NCBI RefSeq assembly: GCF_000785515.1
Contig: NZ_CP009913.1
Span: forward strand, 524,001-588,000
Origin: Streptococcus salivarius
GTDB lineage: Bacteria; Bacillota; Bacilli; Lactobacillales; Streptococcaceae
Direction of reading: 5' to 3'
Length of the DNA: 64,000 nucleotides
Each line of letters starts with the position of its first letter. Positions within the stretch are counted from its first letter, which is position 1. Both the position numbers and the translations under genes were made by a program. Below the pieces are notes generated by a model. That model did no database searches and had not been told where the DNA came from. It saw only the letters and a program-made list of their open reading frames with translations. Of the stretch, positions 1 to 11,048 are shown piece after piece.

Positions 1-425
<425 letters not shown>

Positions 426-437
426 TGAGGTGAATAT

Positions 438-854
438 ATGGCACAAATGACCGTACAAGTGGTAACTCCGGATGGTCTCAAATACGACCACCATGCCAGC
501 TTTATCCACGCGGTTACTAAAGATGGTCAAATTGGTATCTTGCCAGGCCATATTAACTTGATTGCGCCACTTGAAGTGGATGAACTCAAGGTTCGTCGTG
601 TGGATGACGAGAGTCACGTCGATTGGATTGCCGTAAACGGTGGTATCATCGAAGTTAAAGATGATTTTATTACTATCGTTGCCGATTCAGCAGAACGTGA
701 ACGCGACATTGACGTTTCTCGTGCCGAACGTGCCAAGCAACGTGCCGAACGTGACTTGGAAGAAGCAACCAAATCTGACCGTATTGATGAAGTTCAACGT
801 GCTCAGGTTGCTCTCCGTCGAGCACTTAATCGTATCAGTGTCGGTACAAAATAA
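438..854 (+). CDS. atpC: ATP synthase F1 epsilon subunit
   Basis: The 138-residue protein is the epsilon subunit of the F1 sector, a rotor-stalk component that couples rotation to catalysis and can inhibit ATP hydrolysis. The N-terminal beta-sandwich carries the family motif around residues 30-40 ([16 protein letters not shown]), and the last 50 residues form the two-helix hairpin, rich in Arg, Glu and Ala. Length matches the family (about 135-140). The ATG follows a GAGGTG ribosome site. It is the last gene of the atp operon, since a long hairpin terminator follows at once. Confidence 0.97.
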   Translation: MAQMTVQVVTPDGLKYDHHASFIHAVTKDGQIGILPGHINLIAPLEVDELKVRRVDDESHVDWIAVNGGIIEVKDDFITIVADSAERERDIDVSRAERAKQRAERDLEEATKSDRIDEVQRAQVALRRALNRISVGTK

Positions 855-898
855 GATAAACAAAAAACGAGACTTAGGTCTTGTTTTTTGTTTGTCTT
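853..898 (+). terminator. Rho-independent terminator of the atp operon
   Basis: A long, A/T-rich inverted repeat (core CGAGAC / GTCTTG around a TTAG loop) is extended by an A-run on the left and a T-run on the right. It overlaps the last bases of atpC. Confidence 0.85.
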
Positions 899-1036
899 AA
901 AAGAAAACATAAGAAGTAACAAGGTTATCAAAGAAAGCTCATTGTAAAACCTATCTGAAGGTAAGTTAAAAAATTAGATTTCCAGTCTTGAAAACGGTTA
1001 ATTTAGCTTTTACTTTAGTTTAAGGTATCAAAGTGT

Positions 1037-1042
1037 TATAAT
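1037..1042 (+). promoter_or_regulatory. Extended -10 promoter for ftsW
   Basis: TATAAT is preceded by TGT (extended -10). No good -35 is seen; TTTAGT lies 17 bases upstream. It starts a leader of about 65 nt before ftsW. Confidence 0.6.
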
Positions 1043-1114
1043 ATAAGCTGTTAGCTTTATATTTTTAGAAAGAATGTAGAGTAACGTAATAGAAAGTATG
1101 AGTTTTTTAAAGAT

Positions 1115-2395
1115 ATGAAAATTGAAAAGAAGCATCTTTTAGATTACACCATCTTGATACCTTATTTAATCTTATCCGTGGTTGGTTTGATAGTAGTGTA
1201 TTCAACAACCAGTGCTCGTTTAGTAGCCTTGGGTGCCAATCCCTTCGCGTCTGTTGTGAACCAAGGAGCCTTTTGGTTGGTATCCTTGTTCTCTATTTTT
1301 TTCATCTACCGACTGAAATTGAACTTTCTCAGGAAAGATAAGCTTTTGGGTGTTGTTATTGCCTTTGAGATTTTACTTTTGGTCATTGCCAAATTTTTCA
1401 CCAGGGAAATCAATGGTGCCAATGGTTGGATTGTGCTTGGACCCTTGTCTTTCCAACCAGCAGAGTACCTTAAGATCATTGTTGTCTGGTTCTTGGCACA
1501 CACCTTTTCAAAAAAACAGTCTGCCATAGAACGTTATGACTACCAAGCTTTGACGAAGAATAGATGGATTCCAAGGAATGGTAAGGAACTGAATGACTGG
1601 CGTGTTTATTTGCTCGTTATGATTGGTTTGGTTGCTATCCAGCCTGACTTGGGTAATGCGGCCATTATTGTATTGACTACGGTAGTTATGTTTTCAATTT
1701 CTGGTGTTGGCTACCGTTGGTTTACGGCCTTGTTTGCCAGTATTGTAGGGATTTCGTCAGCCTTCCTTGGTTTAATTGCCTTGGTTGGGGTTCAAACCAT
1801 GGCTAAGGTACCTATCTTTGGATATGTTGCCAAGCGTTTCGCAGCATATTTTAATCCGTTCAAGGATTTGACAGGATCTGGTCTTCAGCTATCTCATTCA
1901 TACTATGCTATGAGTAATGGAGGATGGTTTGGTCTCGGGCTTGGAAATTCGATTGAGAAAACTGGCTATCTCCCAGAAGCTACAACAGACTTTGTGTTTT
2001 CGATTGTCATTGAAGAGTTAGGTCTTATCGGAGCTGGCTTGATTCTGGCCCTTCTCTTTTTCCTCATTCTTCGTATTATGATTGTGGGAGTTAAGGCTAG
2101 AAATCCATTTAACTCTATGATGGCGCTTGGTGTAGGGGCTCTCATGCTTATGCAGGTCTTTGTTAATATCGGAGGAATCTCAGGACTGATTCCATCAACA
2201 GGGGTTACCTTCCCTTTCCTTTCGCAAGGTGGTAACTCGCTTTTGGTAACTTCAGTTGGGATAGCCTTTGTCTTGAACATCGCTGCTAATGAAAAGCGTG
2301 ATAATATTGTTCAAGCTATTGAGGAAGAATTGTCTCATACTCAAGAATTAGAAAGTCAAGATGAAAAAATTGTACCTTTAAGAAGAAGTCGTTAA
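1115..2395 (+). CDS. ftsW: FtsW-type SEDS peptidoglycan polymerase
   Basis: A 426-residue polytopic membrane protein of the SEDS family (FtsW/RodA/SpoVE), which polymerises lipid II glycans together with a class B PBP. Hallmarks are an opening hydrophobic helix ending in VVYSTTSA, the GPLSFQPAEYLKI motif near residue 110, QPDLGNA near residue 176, GGWFGLGLGNS near residue 270 followed by LPEATTDFVFS, and FPFLSQGGNS near residue 368. About ten membrane helices and a charged C-terminal tail are visible. It has its own promoter and terminator between atpC and tuf. The septal role (FtsW rather than RodA) is inferred from overall resemblance and this conserved streptococcal location. The ribosome site in front of the ATG is weak. 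Confidence 0.92.
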   Translation: MKIEKKHLLDYTILIPYLILSVVGLIVVYSTTSARLVALGANPFASVVNQGAFWLVSLFSIFFIYRLKLNFLRKDKLLGVVIAFEILLLVIAKFFTREINGANGWIVLGPLSFQPAEYLKIIVVWFLAHTFSKKQSAIERYDYQALTKNRWIPRNGKELNDWRVYLLVMIGLVAIQPDLGNAAIIVLTTVVMFSISGVGYRWFTALFASIVGISSAFLGLIALVGVQTMAKVPIFGYVAKRFAAYFNPFKDLTGSGLQLSHSYYAMSNGGWFGLGLGNSIEKTGYLPEATTDFVFSIVIEELGLIGAGLILALLFFLILRIMIVGVKARNPFNSMMALGVGALMLMQVFVNIGGISGLIPSTGVTFPFLSQGGNSLLVTSVGIAFVLNIAANEKRDNIVQAIEEELSHTQELESQDEKIVPLRRSR

Positions 2396-2411
2396 TACGG
2401 CTTCTTTTTTT
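2384..2411 (+). terminator. Terminator after ftsW
   Basis: AGAAGTCGT / ACGGCTTCT stem with a TAAT loop, then a run of T. The left arm contains the last codons and the loop the stop codon of ftsW. Confidence 0.85.
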
Positions 2412-2534
2412 ACTTGGTAGCGTTTTTGCATTAGCAAGGAGATTACTAAAAGCTTATAGAAGTAGTAGAAATAGAAATACGGAAAGAAATATTTGTGATT
2501 ACTCTAAAGAAAAATTGAAAACTATATAAAATAC

Positions 2535-2562
2535 TTGCAATTCTATGACATTTTGATAGAAT
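2535..2562 (+). promoter_or_regulatory. Promoter of tuf
   Basis: TTGCAA, 16-bp spacer, TAGAAT with an upstream TGA (extended -10). It gives an approximately 65-nt leader, as expected for a very strongly expressed gene. Confidence 0.8.
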
Positions 2563-2633
2563 AGTAGAGTAAAGTTAGACTGTATTGCCTACTGTCTATC
2601 TATAAAATATATTTTATTGGAGGCTTTTCCTAA

Positions 2634-3830
<1,197 letters not shown>

Positions 3831-3876
3831 TTAATATTAAGTTCCCAATACAATTATTCGTCAGACAATAATTGAG

Positions 3877-3902
3877 AGAGTCGAGTTTACTCGGCTCTTT
3901 TT
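3877..3902 (+). terminator. Terminator after tuf
   Basis: AGAGTCGAG / CTCGGCTCT stem with a TTTA loop and a T-run. Confidence 0.88.
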
Positions 3903-4042
3903 GGCGTTTGAAAATGTTTGTATTCTATACTTTTTAACTGTTTAAGGTGCTTAAGCTGAGTTTTGACAGTGATAAATAGACATAAAGCAGGCTGAGTTTT
4001 CGGAATTTTCCTAAAATCCTAGTAATAGTAGGGGATTTGTGA

Positions 4043-4048
4043 TAAAAT
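4043..4048 (+). promoter_or_regulatory. Probable -10 element for tpiA
   Basis: TAAAAT is preceded by TGA (extended -10). No convincing -35 element is seen. Confidence 0.45.
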
Positions 4049-4062
4049 AAACGAGTAAATAA

Positions 4063-4842
<780 letters not shown>

Positions 4843-4851
4843 TTTTAGATA

Positions 4852-4877
4852 AAGTCGAGGTTTCCCTCGGCTTTTTT
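4852..4877 (+). terminator. Terminator after tpiA
   Basis: AAGTCGAGG / CCTCGGCTT stem with a TTTC loop and T-run. Confidence 0.9.
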
Positions 4878-5030
4878 CTTGTTTGTCTTAAGTGTTTTTC
4901 TAAAAAAAGCCAGGTTTCTCTTATCCTGTTTTGGGGAGCAAAGGTGCTTAAATGTAGAACAAAAACTCCTATTTTGTAAGCCCTATCTTTTTGTTTGGAT
5001 TTTTTAAAACTTTGAGCCTAGGCAAGTACA
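4878..5030. other. Intergenic stretch with no recognised feature
   Basis: Between the tpiA terminator and the tkt promoter I see only AT-rich sequence without a plausible start site, hairpin or repeat. Confidence 0.5.
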
Positions 5031-5058
5031 ATTGGATTGTCCCAAGAGGCAGATAATA

Positions 5059-5067
5059 TGCTATAAT
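5059..5067 (+). promoter_or_regulatory. Extended -10 promoter for tkt
   Basis: TGC-TATAAT. The best -35-like match (TTGTCC) is 19 bases upstream. It implies a leader of about 75 nt and excludes an upstream TTG (5032) as the start of tkt. Confidence 0.65.
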
Positions 5068-5145
5068 GAGAGTAGTATAACTAGAGCGCAGGCACTGATA
5101 GTCTGTTTGCTCCGCATTTTTCCAAGAAGAGGAGAATTAGAAATC

Positions 5146-7131
5146 ATGACTTTTGATGCAATTGACCAAATGGCGGTCAGCACTATTCGTTCGCTTTCGA
5201 TCGAGGCCATTCAAGCCGCGAATTCTGGACACCCAGGTCTTCCTATGGGTGCAGCGCCAATGGCATATGTACTTTGGAACCATGTGATGAATGTTAATCC
5301 AAAGACTAGCCGTAACTGGACAAACCGTGACCGTTTTGTTCTTTCTGCAGGTCATGGTTCTGCTTTGCTTTATAGCCTCTTGCACCTTTCAGGCTATGAT
5401 GTATCAATGGATGATTTGAAGAACTTCCGTCAATGGGGTTCTAAGACTCCAGGTCACCCTGAAGTTAATCATACTGATGGTGTTGAAGCAACATCAGGTC
5501 CTCTTGGTCAAGGAATTGCTAACGCAGTAGGTATGGCAATGGCTGAAGCACATTTGGCTGCTAAATTTAACAAGCCTGGTTTTGATATTGTTGATCATTA
5601 TACTTATGCCCTCCATGGAGATGGTTGTTTGATGGAAGGTGTTTCTCAAGAAGCTGCTAGTCTTGCTGGTCATCTTAAACTTGGTAAGTTGGTTCTTCTT
5701 TACGATTCAAATGATATCTCACTTGATGGACCAACATCAATGGCTTTCACTGAGGATGTTAAGGCTAAGTTTGAAGCTTATGGTTGGCAACACATCCTTG
5801 TTAAAGATGGTAATGATTTGGAAGCTATTGCTAAGGCTATCGAAGAGGCTAAGGCAGAGACAGATAAACCATCTATCATTGAAGTTAAGACAATCATTGG
5901 TTATGGAGCTGAAGGCCAAGGAACATCAGCTGTCCACGGTGCTCCAATTGGTCAAGAGGGTATCGACCGTGCTAAAGGTGTTTACGGATATGATGCCCCA
6001 GCCTTTACAGTACCAGACGAAGTCGCTCGTCGTTTTGAAGTTGGTATTAAATTCCGTGGTGAAGCTGCTGAAAATGCTTGGCAAACTAAATTTGCAGAAT
6101 ATGAAGCTGCTTACCCAGAATTGGCTGCTGAATACAAGACTGCTTTTGCAAATGAAACTGTACACGTTGACTTGAATGCTCATGAATTGGGTTCAGCAGT
6201 AGCTAGCCGTGTGTCAAGCCAACAAGCTATCCAACAGATTTCTGAACAAGTTCCTTCATTCTGGGGAGGTTCAGCAGACCTTTCAGCTTCTAACAATACT
6301 ATGGTTAAGGCTGAGTCTGATTTCCAAGCAGACAACTATGCTGGACGTAATATTTGGTTTGGTGTACGTGAGTTTGCTATGGCTGCAGCGATGAATGGTA
6401 TTGCTCTTCATGGTGGTACTCGTGTTTATGGTGGTACTTTCTTCGTCTTCTCAAACTACTTGCTTCCAGCAGTACGTATGGCAGCTCTTCAAAACTTGCC
6501 AGTAACTTATGTTATGACACACGACTCAGTGGCAGTTGGTGAAGATGGACCTACTCACGAACCAATCGAACAATTGGCAAGTGTGCGTTCAATGCCTAAC
6601 CTTAACGTTATCCGTCCTGCAGATGGTAATGAAACTAATGCTGCATGGAAACGTGCCTTGGCTGAGACTGAACGTCCAACAATGCTAGTTTTGACACGTC
6701 AAAACTTGCCAGTCCTTGACGGTACAGCTGAAAATGCTGAAGCTGGTGTCAATAAAGGGGCTTACATCATCTCAGAAGCTAAAGGTGATCTTGACGGTAT
6801 CATCATTGCGACTGGTTCTGAAGTGAAATTGGCTCTTGATACTCAAGCGGCTCTTGAAGCTGAAGGCGTGCATGTCCGTGTTGTTTCAATGCCATCACAA
6901 AATCTCTTTGATGAACAAGATGCTGCATATAAAGAAGAAGTTCTTCCAGCAGCTGTGACAAAACGTTTGGCTATCGAAGCTGGAACTAGCTTTGGTTGGG
7001 GCAAATACGTTGGTCTTGCAGGTAAAACACTTACTATTGATACTTGGGGTGCCTCAGCACCTGGTGACCGTATCTTTAAAGAATATGGTTTCACTGTTGA
7101 GAATGCAAGTCAACTTTACAAATCATTGTAA
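5146..7131 (+). CDS. tkt: Transketolase
   Basis: Transketolase of the non-oxidative pentose phosphate pathway moves two-carbon units between sugar phosphates with thiamine diphosphate. The start is set at the ATG after AGAGGAG, giving 661 residues, close to the usual 655-665; the frame is open further upstream but that part precedes the promoter. Motifs include the N-terminal SGHPGLPMG segment, TSGPLGQG, the ThDP-binding GDGCLMEG...N stretch near residue 155, and in the pyrimidine-binding domain the VREFAM and [13 protein letters not shown] regions. It is transcribed alone with a terminator behind it. Confidence 0.97.
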   Translation: MTFDAIDQMAVSTIRSLSIEAIQAANSGHPGLPMGAAPMAYVLWNHVMNVNPKTSRNWTNRDRFVLSAGHGSALLYSLLHLSGYDVSMDDLKNFRQWGSKTPGHPEVNHTDGVEATSGPLGQGIANAVGMAMAEAHLAAKFNKPGFDIVDHYTYALHGDGCLMEGVSQEAASLAGHLKLGKLVLLYDSNDISLDGPTSMAFTEDVKAKFEAYGWQHILVKDGNDLEAIAKAIEEAKAETDKPSIIEVKTIIGYGAEGQGTSAVHGAPIGQEGIDRAKGVYGYDAPAFTVPDEVARRFEVGIKFRGEAAENAWQTKFAEYEAAYPELAAEYKTAFANETVHVDLNAHELGSAVASRVSSQQAIQQISEQVPSFWGGSADLSASNNTMVKAESDFQADNYAGRNIWFGVREFAMAAAMNGIALHGGTRVYGGTFFVFSNYLLPAVRMAALQNLPVTYVMTHDSVAVGEDGPTHEPIEQLASVRSMPNLNVIRPADGNETNAAWKRALAETERPTMLVLTRQNLPVLDGTAENAEAGVNKGAYIISEAKGDLDGIIIATGSEVKLALDTQAALEAEGVHVRVVSMPSQNLFDEQDAAYKEEVLPAAVTKRLAIEAGTSFGWGKYVGLAGKTLTIDTWGASAPGDRIFKEYGFTVENASQLYKSL

Positions 7132-7136
7132 GAAAA

Positions 7137-7168
7137 GAAAGAGCTTGGCTAGTCCAAGTTCTTTTTTT
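7137..7168 (+). terminator. Terminator after tkt
   Basis: GAGCTTGG / CCAAGTTC stem with a CTAGT loop, A-run before and T-run after. Confidence 0.88.
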
Positions 7169-7186
7169 GTAAATGTTATACAGAAC

Positions 7187-7214
7187 TTGACTTTTTAGGG
7201 TATAGTGTTAGAAT
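7187..7214 (+). promoter_or_regulatory. Promoter of the tRNA-Thr gene
   Basis: TTGACT, 16-bp spacer, TAGAAT with TGT directly upstream. It ends 10 bases before the tRNA. Confidence 0.85.
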
Positions 7215-7224
7215 GACTGTGTCA

Positions 7225-7297
7225 GCCGATTTAGCTCAGTTGGTAGAGCAACGCACTCGTAACGCGTAGGTCACAGGTTCGAAACCTGCAATCGGCA
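7225..7297 (+). tRNA. tRNA-Thr (anticodon CGU)
   Basis: Complete cloverleaf of 73 nt. The acceptor stem GCCGATT/AATCGGC is followed by discriminator A; the D arm is GCTC/GAGC; the anticodon loop CTCGTAA (7256-7262) has anticodon CGT, reading ACG; the T loop is TTCGAAA. The 3' CCA is not encoded. The anticodon and T stems each have one A-C closing mismatch. It is a single-gene transcript with its own promoter. Confidence 0.95.
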
Positions 7298-7313
7298 TGG
7301 TCAGAAGTATTAA

Positions 7314-7353
7314 GATAGAAAAAGGGGGGGTTAGAAACCTCTGTTTTCTTTTG
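7314..7353 (+). terminator. Probable terminator of the tRNA transcript
   Basis: An A-rich arm with seven consecutive G pairs imperfectly with ACCTCTGTTTTCT, followed by T-rich sequence. The exact pairing register is uncertain. Confidence 0.5.
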
Positions 7354-7360
7354 TCCTTGA

Positions 7361-7390
7361 TTGTTCTTTTAAGCTAAAATTTGATAAAAT
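7361..7390 (+). promoter_or_regulatory. Promoter of the tmk operon
   Basis: TTGTTC, 18-bp spacer, TAAAAT with TGA upstream. The expected transcript start near 7397 rules out the ATG at 7396 as the start of tmk. Confidence 0.65.
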
Positions 7391-7419
7391 AGAAGATGAA
7401 AAAAAATAAAGGAAGTATC

Positions 7420-8049
7420 ATGTCAAAAGGGTTATTAATCTCAATCGAAGGGCCGGACGGTGCTGGAAAGACTACAGTTTTGGAGGCGCTTTTGCCTCGT
7501 TTAAGAGAGGTTTATCCAGCTCAAGTTGTGACGACACGTGAACCAGGCGGAGTGGCTATTGCAGAGCAAATCCGTGAGGTTATTCTGGATGTAGATAATA
7601 CGGCTATGGATGCTAAGACAGAGCTCTTGCTCTATATTGCGGCTCGCCGTCAACATCTGGTTGAGAAGGTTTTGCCAGAGCTTGAAAAAGGCAATATGGT
7701 CATCATGGATCGTTTTATTGATTCATCAGTTGCCTATCAAGGGACTGGTCGTGGCTTGGATCAGGATGAGATTGCCTGGTTAAATGCCTATGCGACTGAT
7801 GGGTATAAACCTGATGTGACCCTATTGTTTGATGTGGATTCTGAGACTGGTTTGGCCCGCATTGCAGCTAGCGGTGAACGTGAAGTCAACCGCTTGGATT
7901 TAGAGAAGCTTGACTTGCATCAGCGTGTACGTCAAGGTTATTTGGATTTGGCACAGGCTGAACCAGAACGTATCAAGTTAATCGATGCCTCACAGGCTTT
8001 TGAGGATGTTGTAGAGCAAGCTTGGAATGTAATTAAAGGCTATTTATAA
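7420..8049 (+). CDS. tmk: Thymidylate kinase
   Basis: This enzyme phosphorylates dTMP to dTDP for DNA synthesis. The P-loop EGPDGAGKT spans about residues 10-18, and the REPGG (dTMP contact) and DRFIDSS (DRY-like) motifs are clear. The start is the ATG after AAAGGAAG, giving 209 residues, the family norm; an in-frame ATG 24 bases upstream lies at the predicted transcript start. First gene of a five-gene operon (tmk-holB-ricT-yabA-rsmI), an arrangement common in streptococci; holB begins 8 bases after its stop. Confidence 0.96.
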   Translation: MSKGLLISIEGPDGAGKTTVLEALLPRLREVYPAQVVTTREPGGVAIAEQIREVILDVDNTAMDAKTELLLYIAARRQHLVEKVLPELEKGNMVIMDRFIDSSVAYQGTGRGLDQDEIAWLNAYATDGYKPDVTLLFDVDSETGLARIAASGEREVNRLDLEKLDLHQRVRQGYLDLAQAEPERIKLIDASQAFEDVVEQAWNVIKGYL

Positions 8050-8057
8050 GGAGCAAG

Positions 8058-8933
8058 ATGAAGTTAGCTGAAAGTCAAAGCAAACTATTTGAAGAGTTTT
8101 CACAAATTATCAGGGAAAATCGTTTGAGTCATGCTTATTTGTTTTCGGGTGATTTTGGAAGTCTCGATATGGCTATTTGGCTAGCACAGAGTCGTTTTTG
8201 TGTGACTCCTGAGGATGGTCTACCTTGTGGCCACTGTCGTCCCTGTCGCTTGATTGCACAGGGGGACTTTTCTGATGTTAAATTAGTAGAGCCACAAGGA
8301 CAGATTATTAAGACGGACACGATTCGTCAGTTGACTAGAGAGTTTAGTCAATCGAGTTTTGAGGGGCAGGCTCAGGTTTTTATCATTCGGGATGCAGATA
8401 AGATGCACGTCAATGCTGCTAATAGTCTATTAAAGTTTATTGAAGAACCTCAAAGTCAGATTTATATTTTTCTTTTGACAGCTGATGATAGTCGTATTTT
8501 ACCGACGATTAAAAGCCGAGCTCAACTCTTTTATTTTCCAAAGAATCGGGCTTATCTGGAAGAATTGCTGCAGAAGGAAGGGTTGTTGCTGACACAAGCC
8601 AAAGTGTTGGCGGACTTTGCTAAAGATGATGTTCAGGCTTTAGACTTAGCTAAAGATAATAAGATTCTTGATCTGATTAATACAGTAGAGCGTTTCACAC
8701 AGTCCCTGCTATCTAATCAGGACCTGCTTTATTTGGACGTTGCAAAACTGGCTGTCCAGTGTAGTGAAAAGTCGGAACAAGAGATGGTCTGGGCTTTTTT
8801 AACTTATCAATTGGGGAAGGATATACAAAATCCACAAGCAAGACGATGGCTAGACTTAGTTTATGAGGCACGAAAAATGTGGCTAGCTAATGTCAGCTTT
8901 CAAAATGCGATGGAGTATATGGTATTATCATGA
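8058..8933 (+). CDS. holB: DNA polymerase III delta-prime subunit
   Basis: HolB is the delta-prime subunit of the clamp loader that places the beta clamp on DNA. The 291-residue protein shows the zinc-binding cysteines (C...CGHCRPC) near residues 48-60, the SRAQ (SRC-like) motif after TIK, and the NSLLKFIEEP segment of the AAA+ fold. As is usual for delta-prime, the Walker A lysine is absent, so it should not hydrolyse ATP itself. It follows tmk closely and overlaps ricT by four bases (ATGA). Confidence 0.93.
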   Translation: MKLAESQSKLFEEFSQIIRENRLSHAYLFSGDFGSLDMAIWLAQSRFCVTPEDGLPCGHCRPCRLIAQGDFSDVKLVEPQGQIIKTDTIRQLTREFSQSSFEGQAQVFIIRDADKMHVNAANSLLKFIEEPQSQIYIFLLTADDSRILPTIKSRAQLFYFPKNRAYLEELLQKEGLLLTQAKVLADFAKDDVQALDLAKDNKILDLINTVERFTQSLLSNQDLLYLDVAKLAVQCSEKSEQEMVWAFLTYQLGKDIQNPQARRWLDLVYEARKMWLANVSFQNAMEYMVLS

Positions 8934-9736
8934 CAGAAGTCATTGGAATAAAATTTGAAGAAACTGGAGCAGTAGAATACGTTGTTCCTGATAAAAATTA
9001 CGCCAAAGATGACTTTGTAGTCGTTTTGGAGAAAAAAGATAAGCGCCTAGCCCAGGTTGTCATGGAAAACACAGATTTTCCGGAGGTTAGTTTGCCTGCG
9101 GATTTGAATCGGGTTGAAGGATTGGCAGGGGAGAAAGATTTCGCTAGATATGATGAAAATCTTTTGAAGGCTGAAAAGAGTATGGGAGTAGTGGCTGATT
9201 TAATTGCTCAAAATCAGCTAGATATGAAGGTGGTTGATATTGTCTTTCCGCTAAATAACTCTTATGTGTTAATCAGTTTTGTAGCTGAAAAACGGGTAGA
9301 TTTTCGTCAGTTACTCAAAGACCTGGCTTCTTACTTTAAGACACGCATTGAGTTGCGTCAAATTTCAAGTCGTGAGGAATCAAAAATCTATGGTGGCTTA
9401 GGACCTTGTGGACGGGCGCTTTGTTGTTCTAGTTTTTTGGGTGAATTCCCACCAGTATCGATTAAGATGGCTAAAAATCAGAGTTTGTCCTTGAATTCTG
9501 GTAAGATGAATGGGGTCTGTGGTCGACTTATGTGTTGTCTCAGTTATGAAGATGACTTTTACCGAGATAGCAAGGCTAGCTATCCTGATTTGGGTGATGA
9601 AATTGAAACCAAGGATGGCACGGGTCAGGTCGTTGCCATTGATGTGATTGCAGGGACCATTAAGGTTGTATTTGAAAAAGGGCGTGCGCCCCTAACTTAT
9701 GGAGTGGAGGAAGTTCAGCTAAATGGAAAAGCGTGA
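8930..9736 (+). CDS. ricT: PSP1-domain protein RicT (YaaT)
   Basis: RicT/YaaT family protein of 268 residues. In Bacillus it belongs to the Y-complex (RicA-RicF-RicT), which carries iron-sulfur clusters and assists RNase Y in mRNA processing. The conserved cysteines are visible as CGRALCC near residue 160 and CGRLMCC near residue 197, and the PSP1 domain occupies the C-terminal half. Its start overlaps holB by four bases and its end overlaps yabA by 14, indicating translational coupling. The streptococcal role is inferred from Bacillus. Confidence 0.92.
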   Translation: MTEVIGIKFEETGAVEYVVPDKNYAKDDFVVVLEKKDKRLAQVVMENTDFPEVSLPADLNRVEGLAGEKDFARYDENLLKAEKSMGVVADLIAQNQLDMKVVDIVFPLNNSYVLISFVAEKRVDFRQLLKDLASYFKTRIELRQISSREESKIYGGLGPCGRALCCSSFLGEFPPVSIKMAKNQSLSLNSGKMNGVCGRLMCCLSYEDDFYRDSKASYPDLGDEIETKDGTGQVVAIDVIAGTIKVVFEKGRAPLTYGVEEVQLNGKA

Positions 9737-10043
9737 ATTGTATGATAAATTCGAGGAATTATCACAAAATTTGATGTCTATGTTGGCAGAAGTGGAAGCA
9801 ATTAAGGCGAACTTCTCAGGGATTCTGGATGAAAATACCGCCCTCAAGTTGGAAAACGACAAGTTACGTGAGCACTTGAGTCAAGTGGTTCAAGAGGAGA
9901 CAGGAACTAAAATGTCTCATGGTAAGGTGAACCTCGAGGCTATTTACGATGATGGATTCCATATTTGTCCAGATTTTTATGGCCAACGTCGTGATAATAA
10001 TGAAGCTTGTGGCTTCTGTGCAGAATTGTTGTACGGAGACTAA
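9723..10043 (+). CDS. yabA: Replication initiation control protein YabA
   Basis: YabA (106 residues) restrains DNA replication initiation by bridging DnaA and the DnaN clamp. The N-terminal 60 residues form a leucine-rich coiled coil used for tetramerisation, and the C-terminal zinc module is visible as FHICPDFYG followed by CGFCAELL. It overlaps the end of ricT and sits in the operon that also encodes HolB, so two replication proteins are co-expressed. Confidence 0.95.
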   Translation: MEKRELYDKFEELSQNLMSMLAEVEAIKANFSGILDENTALKLENDKLREHLSQVVQEETGTKMSHGKVNLEAIYDDGFHICPDFYGQRRDNNEACGFCAELLYGD

Positions 10044-10045
10044 AT

Positions 10046-10912
10046 ATGCAGGTTCAAAAGAGTTTTAAGGGGCAATCTAGCTACGGTACCCTCTATCTGG
10101 TTCCCACTCCTATTGGGAATTTGCAGGATATGACTTTTCGTAGTGTGCAAATCCTGAAAGAGGTGGATCTTATTTGTGCAGAGGACACGCGCAATACGGG
10201 TCTCTTGCTCAAGCATTTTGAGATTGAAACCAAGCAGTATTCTTTTCATGAGCACAATGCCTATGAGAAAATTCCAGATTTACTGGAGCGTTTGAAGTCA
10301 GGTCTTTCTTTGGCTCAGGTTTCTGATGCGGGTATGCCTTCCATTTCAGATCCTGGGCATGATTTGGTCAAAGCCGCCATTGCTGAGGATATTCCTGTGG
10401 TAGCCTTACCGGGAGCATCAGCTGGTATTACAGCCTTGATTGCCAGTGGTTTAGCACCGCAACCTCATATTTTTTATGGCTTCCTGCCTCGTAAAAAGGG
10501 ACAGCAGATTGATTTCTTCAAGGAAAAAGTATCTTATCCTGAGACACAGATCTTTTACGAGTCACCATACCGTGTGGCGGATACCCTTGAAAATATGCAT
10601 GAGGTCTATGGCAATCGTCAAGTAACGCTAGTTCGAGAATTAACCAAGCTTTATGAAGAGTACCAGCGAGGGTCAATTTCAGAAATTTTAGATTATATTG
10701 CTAGTAATCCTCTCAAGGGAGAATGTTTACTGATTGTGGCTGGAGCTTCTGAAAATGATAGGGAAGAAAATCTAACATCAGATGTTATGCCAGTGGAGGC
10801 TGTTGAAGTTTTAATTGCTTCTGGCATGAAACCTAATCAGGCTATAAAAACCGTTGCTAAAGAGCGAAAAATAAACAGACAAGAGCTTTATAACCTTTTT
10901 CATGGGGTTTAA
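10046..10912 (+). CDS. rsmI: 16S rRNA (cytidine1402-2'-O)-methyltransferase
   Basis: RsmI 2'-O-methylates C1402 in the 16S rRNA P site using SAM. Tetrapyrrole-methylase-fold motifs are present: GTLYLVPTPIGNL at the N-terminus, CAEDTRNTG, and DAGMPSISDPG; 288 residues is normal. The ATG at 10046 has GGAG seven bases upstream; an upstream in-frame start inside yabA is unlikely. It is the last gene of the tmk operon, and its final codons form part of the terminator stem. Confidence 0.95.
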   Translation: MQVQKSFKGQSSYGTLYLVPTPIGNLQDMTFRSVQILKEVDLICAEDTRNTGLLLKHFEIETKQYSFHEHNAYEKIPDLLERLKSGLSLAQVSDAGMPSISDPGHDLVKAAIAEDIPVVALPGASAGITALIASGLAPQPHIFYGFLPRKKGQQIDFFKEKVSYPETQIFYESPYRVADTLENMHEVYGNRQVTLVRELTKLYEEYQRGSISEILDYIASNPLKGECLLIVAGASENDREENLTSDVMPVEAVEVLIASGMKPNQAIKTVAKERKINRQELYNLFHGV

Positions 10913-10926
10913 GGGGCTCTTTTTTT
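10882..10926 (+). terminator. Terminator of the tmk-rsmI operon
   Basis: AGAGC...GCTCT closes an imperfect stem (internal TAACC / GGTTTA) followed by six T. The left arm is inside rsmI. Confidence 0.7.
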
Positions 10927-11002
10927 GTGGCGACATAAGATGTCAGAAAAGAAAGAATTATCAAAAAATTCCGTAAATATGCTTGTTTATCTCATATTTT
11001 TG

Positions 11003-11020
11003 TGTTATATTATCTGACAT
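11003..11020 (+). promoter_or_regulatory. GlnR operator of amtB-glnK
   Basis: TGTTA-N7-TGACAT is an exact match to the GlnR/TnrA consensus TGTNA-N7-TNACA. It overlaps the promoter, since a TAGAAT -10 begins at its last base (11020-11025). Repression by GlnR-glutamine synthetase in nitrogen excess is therefore expected; this is known for ammonium-uptake genes in Firmicutes and inferred here. Confidence 0.8.
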
Positions 11021-11048
11021 AGAATAATTTGTGAATTGGAGTGGTTTC

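Noticed and set aside
5032..5145. 38-codon N-terminal extension of tkt from a TTG
   Set aside because: It overlaps the TATAAT promoter; the ATG at 5146 gives the family length.
5639..6175. Long open frames overlapping tkt on both strands (for example 178 codons in another frame)
   Set aside because: They lie wholly inside a conserved enzyme gene, lack ribosome sites and have implausible Leu/Lys-rich composition.
7324..7330. Run of seven G as a phase-variation tract
   Set aside because: It lies between a tRNA gene and the tmk promoter, outside any reading frame, and fits a terminator arm.
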